From Enterobacteriaceae bacterium (GTDB lineage Bacteria > Pseudomonadota > Gammaproteobacteria > Enterobacterales > Enterobacteriaceae), in the NCBI GenBank assembly GCA_902363335.1, contig CABIZV010000002.1, positions 310,001 through 374,000 of the forward strand: 64,000 bases of DNA, written 5' to 3'. A program made the position numbers and the translations under genes. Below are positions 9,050 to 17,003 of this stretch, piece after piece (the first letter of the stretch is position 1; every line of letters starts with the position of its first letter). Under the pieces are notes generated by a model. The model ran no database searches, was not told the DNA's origin, and saw only the letters and a list, made by a program, of their open reading frames with translations.

Positions 9050-9107
9050 GGCTGATTAGCCTTTAATGCAATTTGCCATATATGCTAATATTTCGGGGAT
9101 AAAAATC

Positions 9108-9437
9108 GTGTTCAGAATCGTTGTTCATTCGGATGTCAGGGATGAGTTACTGGCCTTGCCCCCGGTGGTTCAGGCCAAGATGATCGGTAAGATAGAGAAA
9201 CTTCGGCATAATCCCACGGCGCTCAGGGAGCCTGACAGCAAACCTCTTCCTCATGGGCTTTTTGAGCTTCGCACGCTGGGAGCCATTCACAGTCGCGGCA
9301 TCTATGTATTCCAGCGAGAAGAAATGATTTTTTTGCTACGCGTTTTTATCAAAAAAACGGTCAGGACGCCTCAGGCGGAGATAAGCCTGGCACTAAAGCG
9401 GCTACAGGAGATGCGTGATGAGCAAGAAAATAATTGA
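9108..9437 (+). CDS. RelE/HigB-type toxin (phage-derived Gp49-like family)
   Basis: About 109 residues if translation starts at the GTG at 9108, which has GGGGA eight bases upstream; an ATG at 9066 would add 14 residues but has no ribosome site. The sequence has the family layout: an N-terminal DVRDELLALP helix, the LRHNPTALREPDSKPLPHGLFELR core and a C-terminal IYVFQREEMIFLLRVFIKKT beta-hairpin with basic residues. Family members are ribosome-dependent mRNA endonucleases. The gene precedes and overlaps the antitoxin gene by 20 bases, the HigB-HigA order. Confidence 0.85.
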   Translation: MFRIVVHSDVRDELLALPPVVQAKMIGKIEKLRHNPTALREPDSKPLPHGLFELRTLGAIHSRGIYVFQREEMIFLLRVFIKKTVRTPQAEISLALKRLQEMRDEQENN

Positions 9438-9705
9438 TTGGGACGAGCTTAAAGCGGAGATGCTGGACGCGCCGGAGGTGAAAGCGGCGTTTGACGCTGA
9501 GGCTCGGCGAGAAAGGTTGCGCGCCATGCTGGCACAATGGCGAAATCATGCGGGCCTGACCCGGGCGCAGGTGGCGATGAAGATGGGCGTTAGTGCACCA
9601 ACGGTATCAAGAATGGAGGCCAACGTGACCCGCGCGAGCCTGGACACGTTGACACGTTATGCGCTGGCCTGCGGCGTAGAGCACCCGCAGATAGTGCTAT
9701 ATTGA
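9418..9705 (+). CDS. XRE-family antitoxin (HigA-like)
   Basis: A 95-residue protein with an HTH_XRE domain (LTRAQVAMKMGVSAPTVSRM, about 47-66) and an N-terminal acidic helix that likely binds the toxin. The ATG at 9418 has AGGAG eight bases upstream; an in-frame GTG three bases earlier is less likely. It should neutralise the toxin and, with it, repress the operon. The pair lies between a drug-pump locus and nfsB, with a large inverted repeat immediately downstream. Confidence 0.88.
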   Translation: MSKKIIDWDELKAEMLDAPEVKAAFDAEARRERLRAMLAQWRNHAGLTRAQVAMKMGVSAPTVSRMEANVTRASLDTLTRYALACGVEHPQIVLY

Positions 9706-9712
9706 GATTCCC

Positions 9713-9775
9713 CGGCGGCGCTGCGCTTGGCCGGGCTACAATATTACCGTAGCCCGGCCAAGCGCAGCGCCGCCG
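9713..9775. repeat. Perfect 27-bp inverted repeat (GTAG-headed palindrome pair)
   Basis: Bases 9713-9739 are the exact reverse complement of 9749-9775, with a 9-bp loop. Each arm is one copy of the CGGCGCTGCGCTTGGCCGGGCTAC-type repeat seen elsewhere in this window, arranged head to head with GTAG at the centre. It could act as a terminator-like hairpin between the antitoxin gene and convergent nfsB. Confidence 0.85.
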
Positions 9776-9794
9776 TGAAGGGCTCCGAAGCCAA

Positions 9795-10448
9795 TTAAAC
9801 CTCGGTAATCACCGTCTCTTCCGGCAGACGTGATTTCGGCAGCTTCTTATTAAAATCTTCTTCGCTGTGATAACCCACCGGCACCACTACCAGGCTGGTA
9901 AAACCTTTCTCTTTCAGACCAAATTCGGCGTCGAGCACGGCAGCATCAAAGCCTTCAATCGGTACTGCATCCAAACCCATTGCGCCCATGGCCAGCAGGA
10001 AGTTGCCGACGTTGAGGTAGGTCTGACGCGCAGCCCACTGATCGTCATCGTGATACTCTTTACGGTGCAGGTCGGCAAAGAAGGTACGGCCTTTGTGGTT
10101 AGCCGCTTTTGCTTCCGGGGTCGCGAAACGGCCATCGGCCTCTTCCTGGTCGACCACTTTTTCAAGCCAGGCATCGTCAATAGCGGTTTTCGCGCAGAAT
10201 ACCACCACGTGAGAAGCATCCAGCATTTTGCGCTCGTTAAACACGTAGCCACCCGCCGCGGATTTTGCTACGCGCGCTTTCCCTTCGTCGGTGCTGGCGA
10301 CGATGAAATGCCACGGCTGAGAGTTGGTGCTGGACGGGCTATAGCGCAGCAGCGTTTTCAGGTCGGCTGCCTGTTCTGCGGTCAGTTTTTTGCTGGCGTC
10401 GAACGCCTTGGTGGAATAGCGCGCTAAGGCAACGGAAACGATGTCCAT
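9795..10448 (-). CDS. nfsB: Oxygen-insensitive NAD(P)H nitroreductase NfsB
   Basis: A 217-residue FMN flavoprotein, the same length as E. coli NfsB and very similar throughout (MDIVSVALARYSTKAFDASKKLT start; YSPSSTNSQPWHF at about 36-48, which binds FMN; C-terminal LPKSRLP). It performs two-electron reduction of nitroaromatics, nitrofurans and quinones in the cytoplasm, and is the main minor nitroreductase activating nitrofurans. Gene position before ybdF agrees with E. coli and Salmonella. Confidence 0.96.
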   Translation of the reverse strand: MDIVSVALARYSTKAFDASKKLTAEQAADLKTLLRYSPSSTNSQPWHFIVASTDEGKARVAKSAAGGYVFNERKMLDASHVVVFCAKTAIDDAWLEKVVDQEEADGRFATPEAKAANHKGRTFFADLHRKEYHDDDQWAARQTYLNVGNFLLAMGAMGLDAVPIEGFDAAVLDAEFGLKEKGFTSLVVVPVGYHSEEDFNKKLPKSRLPEETVITEV

Positions 10449-10570
10449 AAATACTCCTGAATGATGAAAAACACCGCCAATCGGTGTATTGAATCTCAGC
10501 AGGGTACCGCGCGAATTAACAAATGAGAAGGGTATTCAATGCGATAACACTTATCGCATTGAACGCAAAA

Positions 10571-10939
10571 TCAGACGGGGCGAACGCGTTGTTGAACCCG
10601 CTTTGGCAGCTTATTGACCACCAGATTCCACGAATCCTCAATCAAACTCTTCAGCAGATCTTCAGTGATCTCAAGGCCGGGATAGACTGAAATCCAGTGT
10701 TTTTTATTCATATGATAGCCCGGTTTGATATGCGGGTAGATCGCCTGATGTAAAAGGGATTGCTCGGGATCGACCTTCAGATTGAGGATCGCCTCGCCGC
10801 GCAGGAAGGTTTTCAGCATAAACATTTTCCCCTCGACGGTGAAAACGTCATATTCCGGCCCAAACGGCCAGTAGATATCAGAAAAAGGCAGGGTAAGCGC
10901 AAATTCATGTGCGCAGGTATGCAGTGTTTTACCGTCCAT
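10571..10939 (-). CDS. ybdF: MmcQ/YjbR-family protein YbdF
   Basis: 122 residues from the ATG at 10939, matching the length of E. coli YbdF. The frame extends nine codons upstream, but these lie inside ramR. It has the CyaY-like/double-wing DNA-binding MmcQ fold sequence with FMLKTFLRGEAILNLKVDPE and the conserved NKKHWISV segment. Function is unknown; DNA binding has been proposed for the family. The start codon overlaps the ramR stop by one base (TAATG), so it is translationally coupled to ramR, the only clue to its role. Confidence 0.9.
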   Translation of the reverse strand: MDGKTLHTCAHEFALTLPFSDIYWPFGPEYDVFTVEGKMFMLKTFLRGEAILNLKVDPEQSLLHQAIYPHIKPGYHMNKKHWISVYPGLEITEDLLKSLIEDSWNLVVNKLPKRVQQRVRPV

Positions 10940-11514
10940 TAATCCCCCTCGGATAACGCCAGCCACATAGCTTCAAAACCCAGCGCTTTCAGGGCATCGG
11001 CGCGCTGCGGTTCACGGCTGGCAAATTCAATGGTGGCTTCCGCCAGCGACAGGAACAGCGCATCGCCAAAGGCGCGGAATTCGTCCGACATAAACACCGG
11101 GCGGATCGAACGCTGGCAGAGCTTCTGTAGCTCCGGGAACATAGCGCGCACCTGGTCGATGGTTTCAGCGGTGATTTTTTCACTCACCGCCATGCGGCGA
11201 ATGGCGTGGTGGCCCAAAGGATTGCGCACGCCCCAATCGATATAGCTGTTCCAGATACTGTGGGTAAATTCTTTTGGCGAAACGTTCTCAATGAGTCCGG
11301 CGAGCATAGCCTGACACAGATCGCTCTTCAGATGCAGATAAAGCGCATTCAGCAGGTCGTCTTTGGTGGCGAAATAGCGAAACAGTGTGCCTTCAGCGAC
11401 CCCCGCACTGCGCGCAATAAGCGCAGTGGACGCGGCAATGCCGGATTGGGCAATGGCGCTGGTAGCCGCTTCCAGTAACGCTTGTTTTTTATCTTCACTC
11501 TTCGGACGAGCCAC
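10939..11514 (-). CDS. ramR: TetR-family repressor RamR
   Basis: 191 residues from a GTG start with an upstream AGAGG site. The N-terminal MARPKSEDKKQALLEAA and helix-turn-helix IARSAGVAEGTLFRYFATKDDL (about 33-54) match Salmonella/Klebsiella RamR almost exactly, while the ligand-binding domain is more divergent. RamR represses romA-ramA; bile acids, dyes and other ligands release it, and loss-of-function mutations cause multidrug resistance in clinical isolates. No truncation or frameshift is visible. It is divergent from romA, with its operator in the shared intergenic region. Confidence 0.95.
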   Translation of the reverse strand: MARPKSEDKKQALLEAATSAIAQSGIAASTALIARSAGVAEGTLFRYFATKDDLLNALYLHLKSDLCQAMLAGLIENVSPKEFTHSIWNSYIDWGVRNPLGHHAIRRMAVSEKITAETIDQVRAMFPELQKLCQRSIRPVFMSDEFRAFGDALFLSLAEATIEFASREPQRADALKALGFEAMWLALSEGD

Positions 11515-11603
11515 TACACTTTACCTCTCTGACGGTTAAAAGCGTGATTGAAACATGTCGGGGACAGAGACTTCAATGTCGAATGTTTAATTTTGTAAAT
11601 CGC

Positions 11604-11651
11604 TTGACGATTTTTTTCGCACCTTCCTATAATGAGTGCCTACTCACTCAT
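11604..11651 (+). promoter_or_regulatory. romA-ramA promoter with RamR operator
   Basis: A sigma70 promoter is readable: TTGACG (11604-11609), 18-bp spacer, TATAAT (11628-11633). The RamR operator ATGAGTG-N6-CACTCAT lies at 11632-11651, overlapping the -10 box and the predicted transcription start. This is exactly the published RamR site pattern. Because the first in-frame ATG of romA (11632) is inside this operator and before the transcription start, it cannot be the real start. Confidence 0.92.
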
Positions 11652-11703
11652 AATCAACTTTTTTAATGTGGCTTCCTGGATGAAGCTTATCTCGGGTCAG
11701 GAC

Positions 11704-12804
11704 ATGAAACGTTTCATCATCAGTGTGGTTGCCATCATGCTTATTGCCAGTGCCGCAAGTTTGCCCTTTGTCCTGAATGCCGGGTTTGGTCAGGCACCGC
11801 AGGGGGCCGAGAAAAGTCAGATTGAACGTTCGCCAAACTACCGCGACGGCGCGTTCCAGAACACATTGCCTACGCCGGGTTTTACCGGTGACAAAAACAT
11901 GCTTATGGCGTGGTGGGAATTTTTGACCGCTAAACGGGAAAATGCCCGTCCACAGCAGCCGCTGCCGCTGGTGCCAACTGACCTCGCCAGCCTGCCGTTG
12001 CAGCAAGACACCATGATTTGGCTGGGCCACTCGTCGTGGTACTTACAGTTATCCGGCAAACGCATTCTGATTGACCCGGTATTCAGCAGCTATGCCGCAC
12101 CGTTCGCTTTTTTGAATAAGGCGTTTGACGGTAATTATCCGTGGCAGGCGGCCAATATGCCGGAGATTGATCTGCTGATTATCTCCCACGACCACTATGA
12201 CCACCTCGACTACGCCACCATCAAAGGGCTGATGCCGAAGGTGAAGCGCGCCGTGGTGCCGCTGGGCGTCGGTTCTCATCTGCGGTACTGGGGGATGAAG
12301 GACGAGATCATCACCGAAGCGGACTGGCAGCAAAGCGTCACCATCAGCGATGCGCTGAGCGTGCACGCTCTGCCCGCACGTCACTTCTCCGGGCGGGGAC
12401 TCAAGCGTAACCAGACGCTGTGGGCCAGCTTTATGTTCGTGACGCCAACGCAGAAAATTTACTACAGCGGCGACAGCGGCTACGGCCCGCATTTTAAAGC
12501 CATCGGCGAGCAGTTTGGCAACGTTGACCTCGCCATTCTGGAAGATGGTCAGTATGACCAGGACTGGCGCTATATCCACATGATGCCAGAACAAACCGCG
12601 CAGGCGGCGGTAGACCTAAACGCGCAGCGCGTGCTGCCGGGTCATGCCGGACGCTTTGTGCTGGCAAAACATACCTGGGACGACCCGTACAAACGGCTGG
12701 TCGCCGCCAGTAAAGATAAAGCGTATCGGCTGCTGACGCCGATGCAGGGCGAGCCGGTCTGGCTTGCCGATACAACACAAACATTTCGTGCTTGGTGGGA
12801 GTAA
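11704..12804 (+). CDS. romA: Metallo-beta-lactamase-fold protein RomA
   Basis: 366 residues from the ATG at 11704 (MKRFIISVVAIMLI), which lies downstream of the promoter. An N-terminal hydrophobic segment (about 3-22) suggests membrane anchoring or export. The metal-binding HDHYDHLD signature (HxHxDH) is at about residues 162-169, and later GDSGYG and the C-terminal PGHAGRF histidine complete the UlaG/NAPE-PLD-like hydrolase fold. It was named for reduced outer-membrane porins when cloned from Enterobacter; its substrate is uncertain, and effects on lipid A have been proposed. It is co-transcribed with ramA, 33 bases downstream. Confidence 0.92.
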   Translation: MKRFIISVVAIMLIASAASLPFVLNAGFGQAPQGAEKSQIERSPNYRDGAFQNTLPTPGFTGDKNMLMAWWEFLTAKRENARPQQPLPLVPTDLASLPLQQDTMIWLGHSSWYLQLSGKRILIDPVFSSYAAPFAFLNKAFDGNYPWQAANMPEIDLLIISHDHYDHLDYATIKGLMPKVKRAVVPLGVGSHLRYWGMKDEIITEADWQQSVTISDALSVHALPARHFSGRGLKRNQTLWASFMFVTPTQKIYYSGDSGYGPHFKAIGEQFGNVDLAILEDGQYDQDWRYIHMMPEQTAQAAVDLNAQRVLPGHAGRFVLAKHTWDDPYKRLVAASKDKAYRLLTPMQGEPVWLADTTQTFRAWWE

Positions 12805-12837
12805 CCACCGATTGTAGTTAAATGAGGGGAGGGGTAT

Positions 12838-13185
12838 ATGACCGAATTAGCCACTCAGGTTGTCGACACGCTGGTCGAATGGATTGACAACAATCTGCAT
12901 CAACCGCTGCGCATTGATGAAATTGCTCGCCGAGCCGGGTATTCAAAATGGCATTTGCAGCGCATTTTTTTACAGCACAAAGGGGAGAGTCTTGGGCGCT
13001 ATATTCGCAAGCGTAAGCTCAATCTGGCGGCAGATGAGCTGTGTACGACCGATCAAAAGGTGTATGACATTTGCCTGAAGTACGGGTTTGATTCCCAGCA
13101 GACGTTTACGCGCATTTTCACCCGCACGTTCAATCTGTCGCCGGGGGCTTATCGCAAAGAGAATCATCGTCCGCAAACGCATTGA
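12838..13185 (+). CDS. ramA: AraC/XylS-family multidrug-resistance activator RamA
   Basis: A 115-residue single-domain activator of the MarA/SoxS/Rob group. Two helix-turn-helix units are visible: LRIDEIARRAGYSKWHLQRIF (about 24-44) and the second with YDICLKYGFDSQQTFTRIFTR (about 74-94), ending in the conserved SPGAYRK. It activates acrAB, tolC, micF and related genes through marboxes. A strong GAGGGGAGG site precedes it. Expression should follow loss or ligand release of RamR through romA-ramA transcription, and a local promoter within romA is also possible. Confidence 0.96.
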   Translation: MTELATQVVDTLVEWIDNNLHQPLRIDEIARRAGYSKWHLQRIFLQHKGESLGRYIRKRKLNLAADELCTTDQKVYDICLKYGFDSQQTFTRIFTRTFNLSPGAYRKENHRPQTH

Positions 13186-13194
13186 TCTTCTCAG

Positions 13195-13484
13195 GGGGCG
13201 AGGGGACGACTTCGTAGGCCTGATAAGCAACGCGCCATCAGGCGCATCCGCGCAAATTGCCGGATGGCGGCTGCGCCTTATCCGGCCTACATCGATAGGT
13301 AACTCGGGGAAACACCGCACTTAATCCGCCAGCGTCAGCCCAAAGGGGCGAGGGGACGACTTCGTAGGCCTGATAAGCAACGCGCCATCAGGCGCATCCG
13401 CGCAGATTGCCGGATGGCGGCTGCGCCTTATCCAGCCTACACCGATAGGTAACTCGGGGAAACACCGCACCTAATCCGCCAGCG
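13195..13484. repeat. Tandem 150-bp duplication containing REP elements and the ybdJ 3' end
   Basis: 13195-13334 recurs at 13345-13484 with only a few differences (period 150 bp). Each copy holds two REP palindromes (CCTGATAAGC ... GCGCCATCAGG and GCCGGATGGCGGCTGCGCC) and ends with the bases TTAATCCGCCAGCG or CTAATCCGCCAGCG. In the second copy those bases are the stop and last codons (Leu-Ala-Asp) of ybdJ on the minus strand; in the first copy they are an orphan duplicate, still reading Leu-Ala-Asp-stop. Confidence 0.92.
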
Positions 13485-13719
13485 AAAACCAACGCCGCCA
13501 CACAAAGCGCAGCACCAGATACTCCACCGTCCCCAGCGCCAGAAACCACACGCAAAACAGCACGGTATAGAACTGATTGAGATCCATAAAATGGAAGGTC
13601 TCCACCAGCTTTTGCGCCAGCGTCAGTCCAAGGGAAGGTGCCGGGAGCAGCAGACAGGAAAGAAGCGCCAGCAATAAAATACCGGCGGCGGTCATCAGCG
13701 TTTCAAGTGGATGCTTCAT
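13471..13719 (-). CDS. ybdJ: Small inner-membrane protein YbdJ (DUF1158)
   Basis: An 82-residue protein the same length as E. coli YbdJ and almost identical in its first half (MKHPLETLMTAAGILLLALL). Two hydrophobic helices (about 7-28 and 48-70) end in the basic RFVWRRWFSLAD tail. Function is unknown. Its last codons lie inside a tandem REP duplication. Confidence 0.93.
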   Translation of the reverse strand: MKHPLETLMTAAGILLLALLSCLLLPAPSLGLTLAQKLVETFHFMDLNQFYTVLFCVWFLALGTVEYLVLRFVWRRWFSLAD

Positions 13720-13903
13720 GTAATGTTAATCTTTAGTTAAAGATATTATTGTCCAGTAATTTTTTATGGAACGCAATGTTTCTAATTTAATAAACATTCG
13801 ACGGAATTAATTAATATAAATAATAAGCCCTACGAAATTCATCGTATAACAGGCGATAAATAACAATCGATATTAAATTAAATAAGTCTTTCGTAAATTA
13901 ACG

Positions 13904-14020
13904 TCATGCCCCAGATAATATTTTTACAAAAGTATAAGTACTGTATCCAACCAGCGTGGCGACCACGATAGCCAGGGCTATGTACAGCGCCAGGCGGCGT
14001 CCTCTGTAGATTCCAAACAT
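13904..14020 (-). CDS. Putative 38-residue single-pass membrane peptide
   Basis: An ATG at 14020 on the minus strand, preceded by GAGG with a 5-7 base gap, opens a 38-codon frame ending in TGA at 13904. The peptide starts MFGIYRGRRLALYIALAI, continues through a 20-residue hydrophobic segment with alanine, valine and leucine, and ends VKILSGA: a positively charged N-terminus followed by one membrane helix (about 9-32). I do not recognise a homologue. It is divergent from a P-type cation ATPase 205 bp away, the kind of position in which small regulators of transport ATPases are found. The rest of the 13720-14225 gap is AT-rich with no other credible gene. Coding status is inferred from the start, ribosome site and composition only. 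Confidence 0.55.
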   Translation of the reverse strand: MFGIYRGRRLALYIALAIVVATLVGYSTYTFVKILSGA

Positions 14021-14225
14021 AATGACCTCGTTTAGATTGGGTTTAAGGATATTCTGTAATATTAATATCAGTTAATAAACTTAATGTCGTTTTGAAATTT
14101 ATACAACAAAGAATTTTGTCGGAGAATAAATATTCTTTGAATGCAGTAAATAATTAACGACGTCGCCTTGGCCAGAAAGTGAATTCAGGCTTTCCGTTCG
14201 CAGGAATTTAAAAGGAAACGCTATT

Positions 14226-16949
14226 TTGTCGAAAATGATGAACACTCAGAATGTTTCACGCTCCGCTCCTGACTCGCACGAGCACGCTTATCAGCGCTCA
14301 GCCCAGGAAGTCCTGTCGCAGTTAAACAGCCAGCCCAACGGCCTAAGTCCTGCCGATGCCCAGCAGCGTCTGCATGTTTATGGCCCTAACGCCTTGCCGG
14401 AAAAGAAAGGTAAACCCGCGTGGCTCCGTTTTCTCGCGCACTTTAACGATGTCCTGATTTACGTGCTGCTGGCCGCTGCGGCGCTGACCGCGGTGATGGG
14501 CCACTGGGTTGATACCGCGGTTATCCTCGGCGTGACGGTGATTAACGCCCTGATTGGTCACATCCAGGAGAGTAACGCCGAGAAATCGCTCAAAAGCATT
14601 CGTAACATGCTTTCAAGCGATGCGCAGGTGATCCGCGACGGCAACCCGATGACGGTGGCGACCACCGAACTGGTGCCGGGCGATATTGTGGTACTGCGTG
14701 CGGGCGACCGTATTCCGGCAGATATGCGCCTGATTGAAGCGCACAACCTGCGCGTAGAAGAGGCGATCCTGACCGGTGAGTCGACCGTTGTCGACAAGCT
14801 CGTTGAGGGATTGCACGGTGAACTGTCGCTTGGCGACCGCACCAATATGCTGTTCTCCGGCACCACCGTCAGCGCAGGCGGCGGTAAAGGTGTGGTGGTT
14901 GCCACCGGTCAGGAGACCGAGCTTGGCCACATCAACCAGATGATGGCAGGCATTGAGAAGCACCGCACGCCGCTGCTGGTGCAGATGGACAAACTGGGTA
15001 AAGCCATTTTTGCCATTATTCTGGCGATGATGGCGGCGCTGTTTGTCTTTAGCATGCTGCTACGCGATATCCCACTGGGCGAACTGCTGCTGTCGCTGAT
15101 TAGCCTGGCCGTAGCCGCCGTACCGGAAGGTCTGCCGGCGATTATCTCGATTATTTTGTCTTTGGGCGTTCAGGCGATGGCGCGCAAGCGGGCGATCATC
15201 CGCAAGCTGCCAACCGTTGAAACCCTGGGGGCGATGACCGTGGTCTGCTCGGATAAAACCGGCACCCTGACCATGAACGAAATGACCGTAAAAGCGATTA
15301 TTACCGCCGATAGCTGCTACCGCGTAGACGGCAACAGCTACGAGCCGCACGGCAATATTTATCTGGAAGGTTGCGACACCGCGGTGACGGTTCAGCCGAA
15401 CACGGTGCTGGAAACGTATCTACGCACTATCGATCTGTGTAATGACAGCCAGCTAGTGCAGGACGCCGCAGGCCATTGGGGGATTACCGGCGGCCCAACC
15501 GAAGGCGCGCTGAAGGTGCTGGCGGCGAAGGCGAATCTGACGCCGCTGCGTACTCAACTGATTGCCAAGATCCCGTTTGATTCTCAGTACAAATATATGT
15601 CGACCCACTTCCAGTTGGCTGACGAAGAGACCGTGATGGTTACCGGCGCGCCGGATGTGCTGTTTGCGCTGTGCCAGCAGCAGCAGACCGCGCGCGGCGT
15701 AGCGCCGTTCGACCGCGGCTATTGGGAAGCAGAAATGGCGCGCTTTGCCAGCCAGGGGCTGCGCATGGTCGCGGCGGCCGCCAAACCGGCGAACGCCGGA
15801 CAGAAAACGCTCGATCACAGCGACCTCCAGCAGGGTCTGGTGTTCCTCGGCATCGCCGGGATGATGGACCCGCCGCGCCCGGAAGCCGTCGATGCGATCA
15901 ATACCTGCCAGAACGCGGGGATCCGCGTGAAGATGATCACCGGCGATCATCCGCAGACGGCGATGAGCATCGGCCAGATGTTGGGGATCCGTAACAGCCG
16001 TGAAGCGATGACCGGCTACCAGTTAGAGCACATGGACGACGCCGAGCTGGCAAAAGCGGCGGTGGAGTACGACATCTTTGCACGTACCAGCCCGGAGCAT
16101 AAGCTGCGTTTGGTCAAAGCGTTGCAGGATAGCGGCGAAATCGTGGGGATGACCGGCGATGGCGTTAACGACGCCCCGGCGCTGCGTCAGGCTGACGTCG
16201 GTATCGCCATGGGCATCAAAGGCACCGAGGTGACCAAAGAGGCCGCCGACATGGTGCTGACCGATGACAACTTTGCCACCATCGCCAGTTCGGTGAAAGA
16301 GGGCCGTCGCGTCTACGACAACCTGAAAAAGACCATCCTGTTTATCATGCCGACCAACCTGGCGCAGGGGCTGCTGATTATTATCGCGCTGCTGGCGGGC
16401 AATATTATCCCGCTGACGCCGGTACTCATCTTGTGGATGAACATGGCGACCTCCGCCACGCTCTCCTTCGGCCTCGCGTTTGAAGCCGCCGAGCGCAACG
16501 TGATGAACCGTCCGCCGCGCAAAACCGGCCAGCACGTGATGGATGCCTATGCCGTCTGGCGCGTGGCCTTTGTTGGCTCAATGATTGCGATTGCCGCCTT
16601 CATTCTTGAGGCCTGGCTTGCGCCGCGCGGCCACAGCGCCGAGTTTATTCGCACCGTGCTGTTGCAGATGCTGGTGACCGCCCAGTGGGTCTACATGATT
16701 AACTGCCGCAGCAGCGACCGCTTCTCCTTAAACAGCGGCCTGCTGAAGAACAAAGGCATCTGGCTTGTGACCGGCGTCCTGCTGGCGCTCCAGGTGGCAA
16801 TTATCTACCTGCCGCTGATGCAGACGCTGTTTGGCACCGAAGCGCTGCCGCTGCGCTACTGGGGGATTACCCTCGCTATCGCTGTCGTGATGTTCCTGGT
16901 GGTTGAAGTTGAAAAGCGCCTGACCCGCCGATTCCGCAAAACCGCATAG
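14226..16949 (+). CDS. P-type cation-transporting ATPase (type II, Ca2+/SERCA- or PacL-like)
   Basis: 907 residues from a TTG at 14226, chosen because AAGGA lies nine bases upstream; in-frame ATGs follow at 14235 and 14238. An N-terminal cation-ATPase domain is followed by the actuator TGES loop (about 182-185), the ion-binding VPEGLP motif in M4 (about 299-304), the phosphorylation site DKTGTLT (Asp near 343), the ATP-binding region and the hinge GDGVNDAPAL (about 643-652), then a C-terminal membrane domain of about six helices. Motif set and length fit type II pumps exporting Ca2+ or a similar cation, or H+/Mn2+ in some relatives. E. coli K-12 has no counterpart here. Genes for an RND efflux pair follow on the same strand. 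Confidence 0.9.
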   Translation: MSKMMNTQNVSRSAPDSHEHAYQRSAQEVLSQLNSQPNGLSPADAQQRLHVYGPNALPEKKGKPAWLRFLAHFNDVLIYVLLAAAALTAVMGHWVDTAVILGVTVINALIGHIQESNAEKSLKSIRNMLSSDAQVIRDGNPMTVATTELVPGDIVVLRAGDRIPADMRLIEAHNLRVEEAILTGESTVVDKLVEGLHGELSLGDRTNMLFSGTTVSAGGGKGVVVATGQETELGHINQMMAGIEKHRTPLLVQMDKLGKAIFAIILAMMAALFVFSMLLRDIPLGELLLSLISLAVAAVPEGLPAIISIILSLGVQAMARKRAIIRKLPTVETLGAMTVVCSDKTGTLTMNEMTVKAIITADSCYRVDGNSYEPHGNIYLEGCDTAVTVQPNTVLETYLRTIDLCNDSQLVQDAAGHWGITGGPTEGALKVLAAKANLTPLRTQLIAKIPFDSQYKYMSTHFQLADEETVMVTGAPDVLFALCQQQQTARGVAPFDRGYWEAEMARFASQGLRMVAAAAKPANAGQKTLDHSDLQQGLVFLGIAGMMDPPRPEAVDAINTCQNAGIRVKMITGDHPQTAMSIGQMLGIRNSREAMTGYQLEHMDDAELAKAAVEYDIFARTSPEHKLRLVKALQDSGEIVGMTGDGVNDAPALRQADVGIAMGIKGTEVTKEAADMVLTDDNFATIASSVKEGRRVYDNLKKTILFIMPTNLAQGLLIIIALLAGNIIPLTPVLILWMNMATSATLSFGLAFEAAERNVMNRPPRKTGQHVMDAYAVWRVAFVGSMIAIAAFILEAWLAPRGHSAEFIRTVLLQMLVTAQWVYMINCRSSDRFSLNSGLLKNKGIWLVTGVLLALQVAIIYLPLMQTLFGTEALPLRYWGITLAIAVVMFLVVEVEKRLTRRFRKTA

Positions 16950-16955
16950 CCCTGC

Positions 16956-16982
16956 GTGCTCCTCTCTAATGGAGAGGAGCAC
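16956..16982 (+). other. Intercistronic hairpin between the P-type ATPase and RND adaptor genes
   Basis: GTGCTCCTCTC (16956-16966) pairs perfectly with 16972-16982 across a five-base loop. No T run follows, so it is more likely an mRNA processing or stability structure than a terminator, allowing read-through into the RND genes. Confidence 0.6.
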
Positions 16983-17003
16983 CGACTCTGCAAGGATCCC
17001 CCG

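Noticed and set aside
11632..11703. N-terminal extension of romA from the ATG at 11632
   Set aside because: This ATG lies in the -10 box/RamR operator, upstream of the predicted transcription start.
13195..13484. Repeats near ybdJ as a CRISPR array
   Set aside because: There are only two 150-bp copies made of REP palindromes with no short repeat-spacer pattern and no cas genes.
14021..14225. Marbox (RamA site) upstream of the P-type ATPase gene
   Set aside because: I found no GCAC-N7-AAA-type match good enough to support it.
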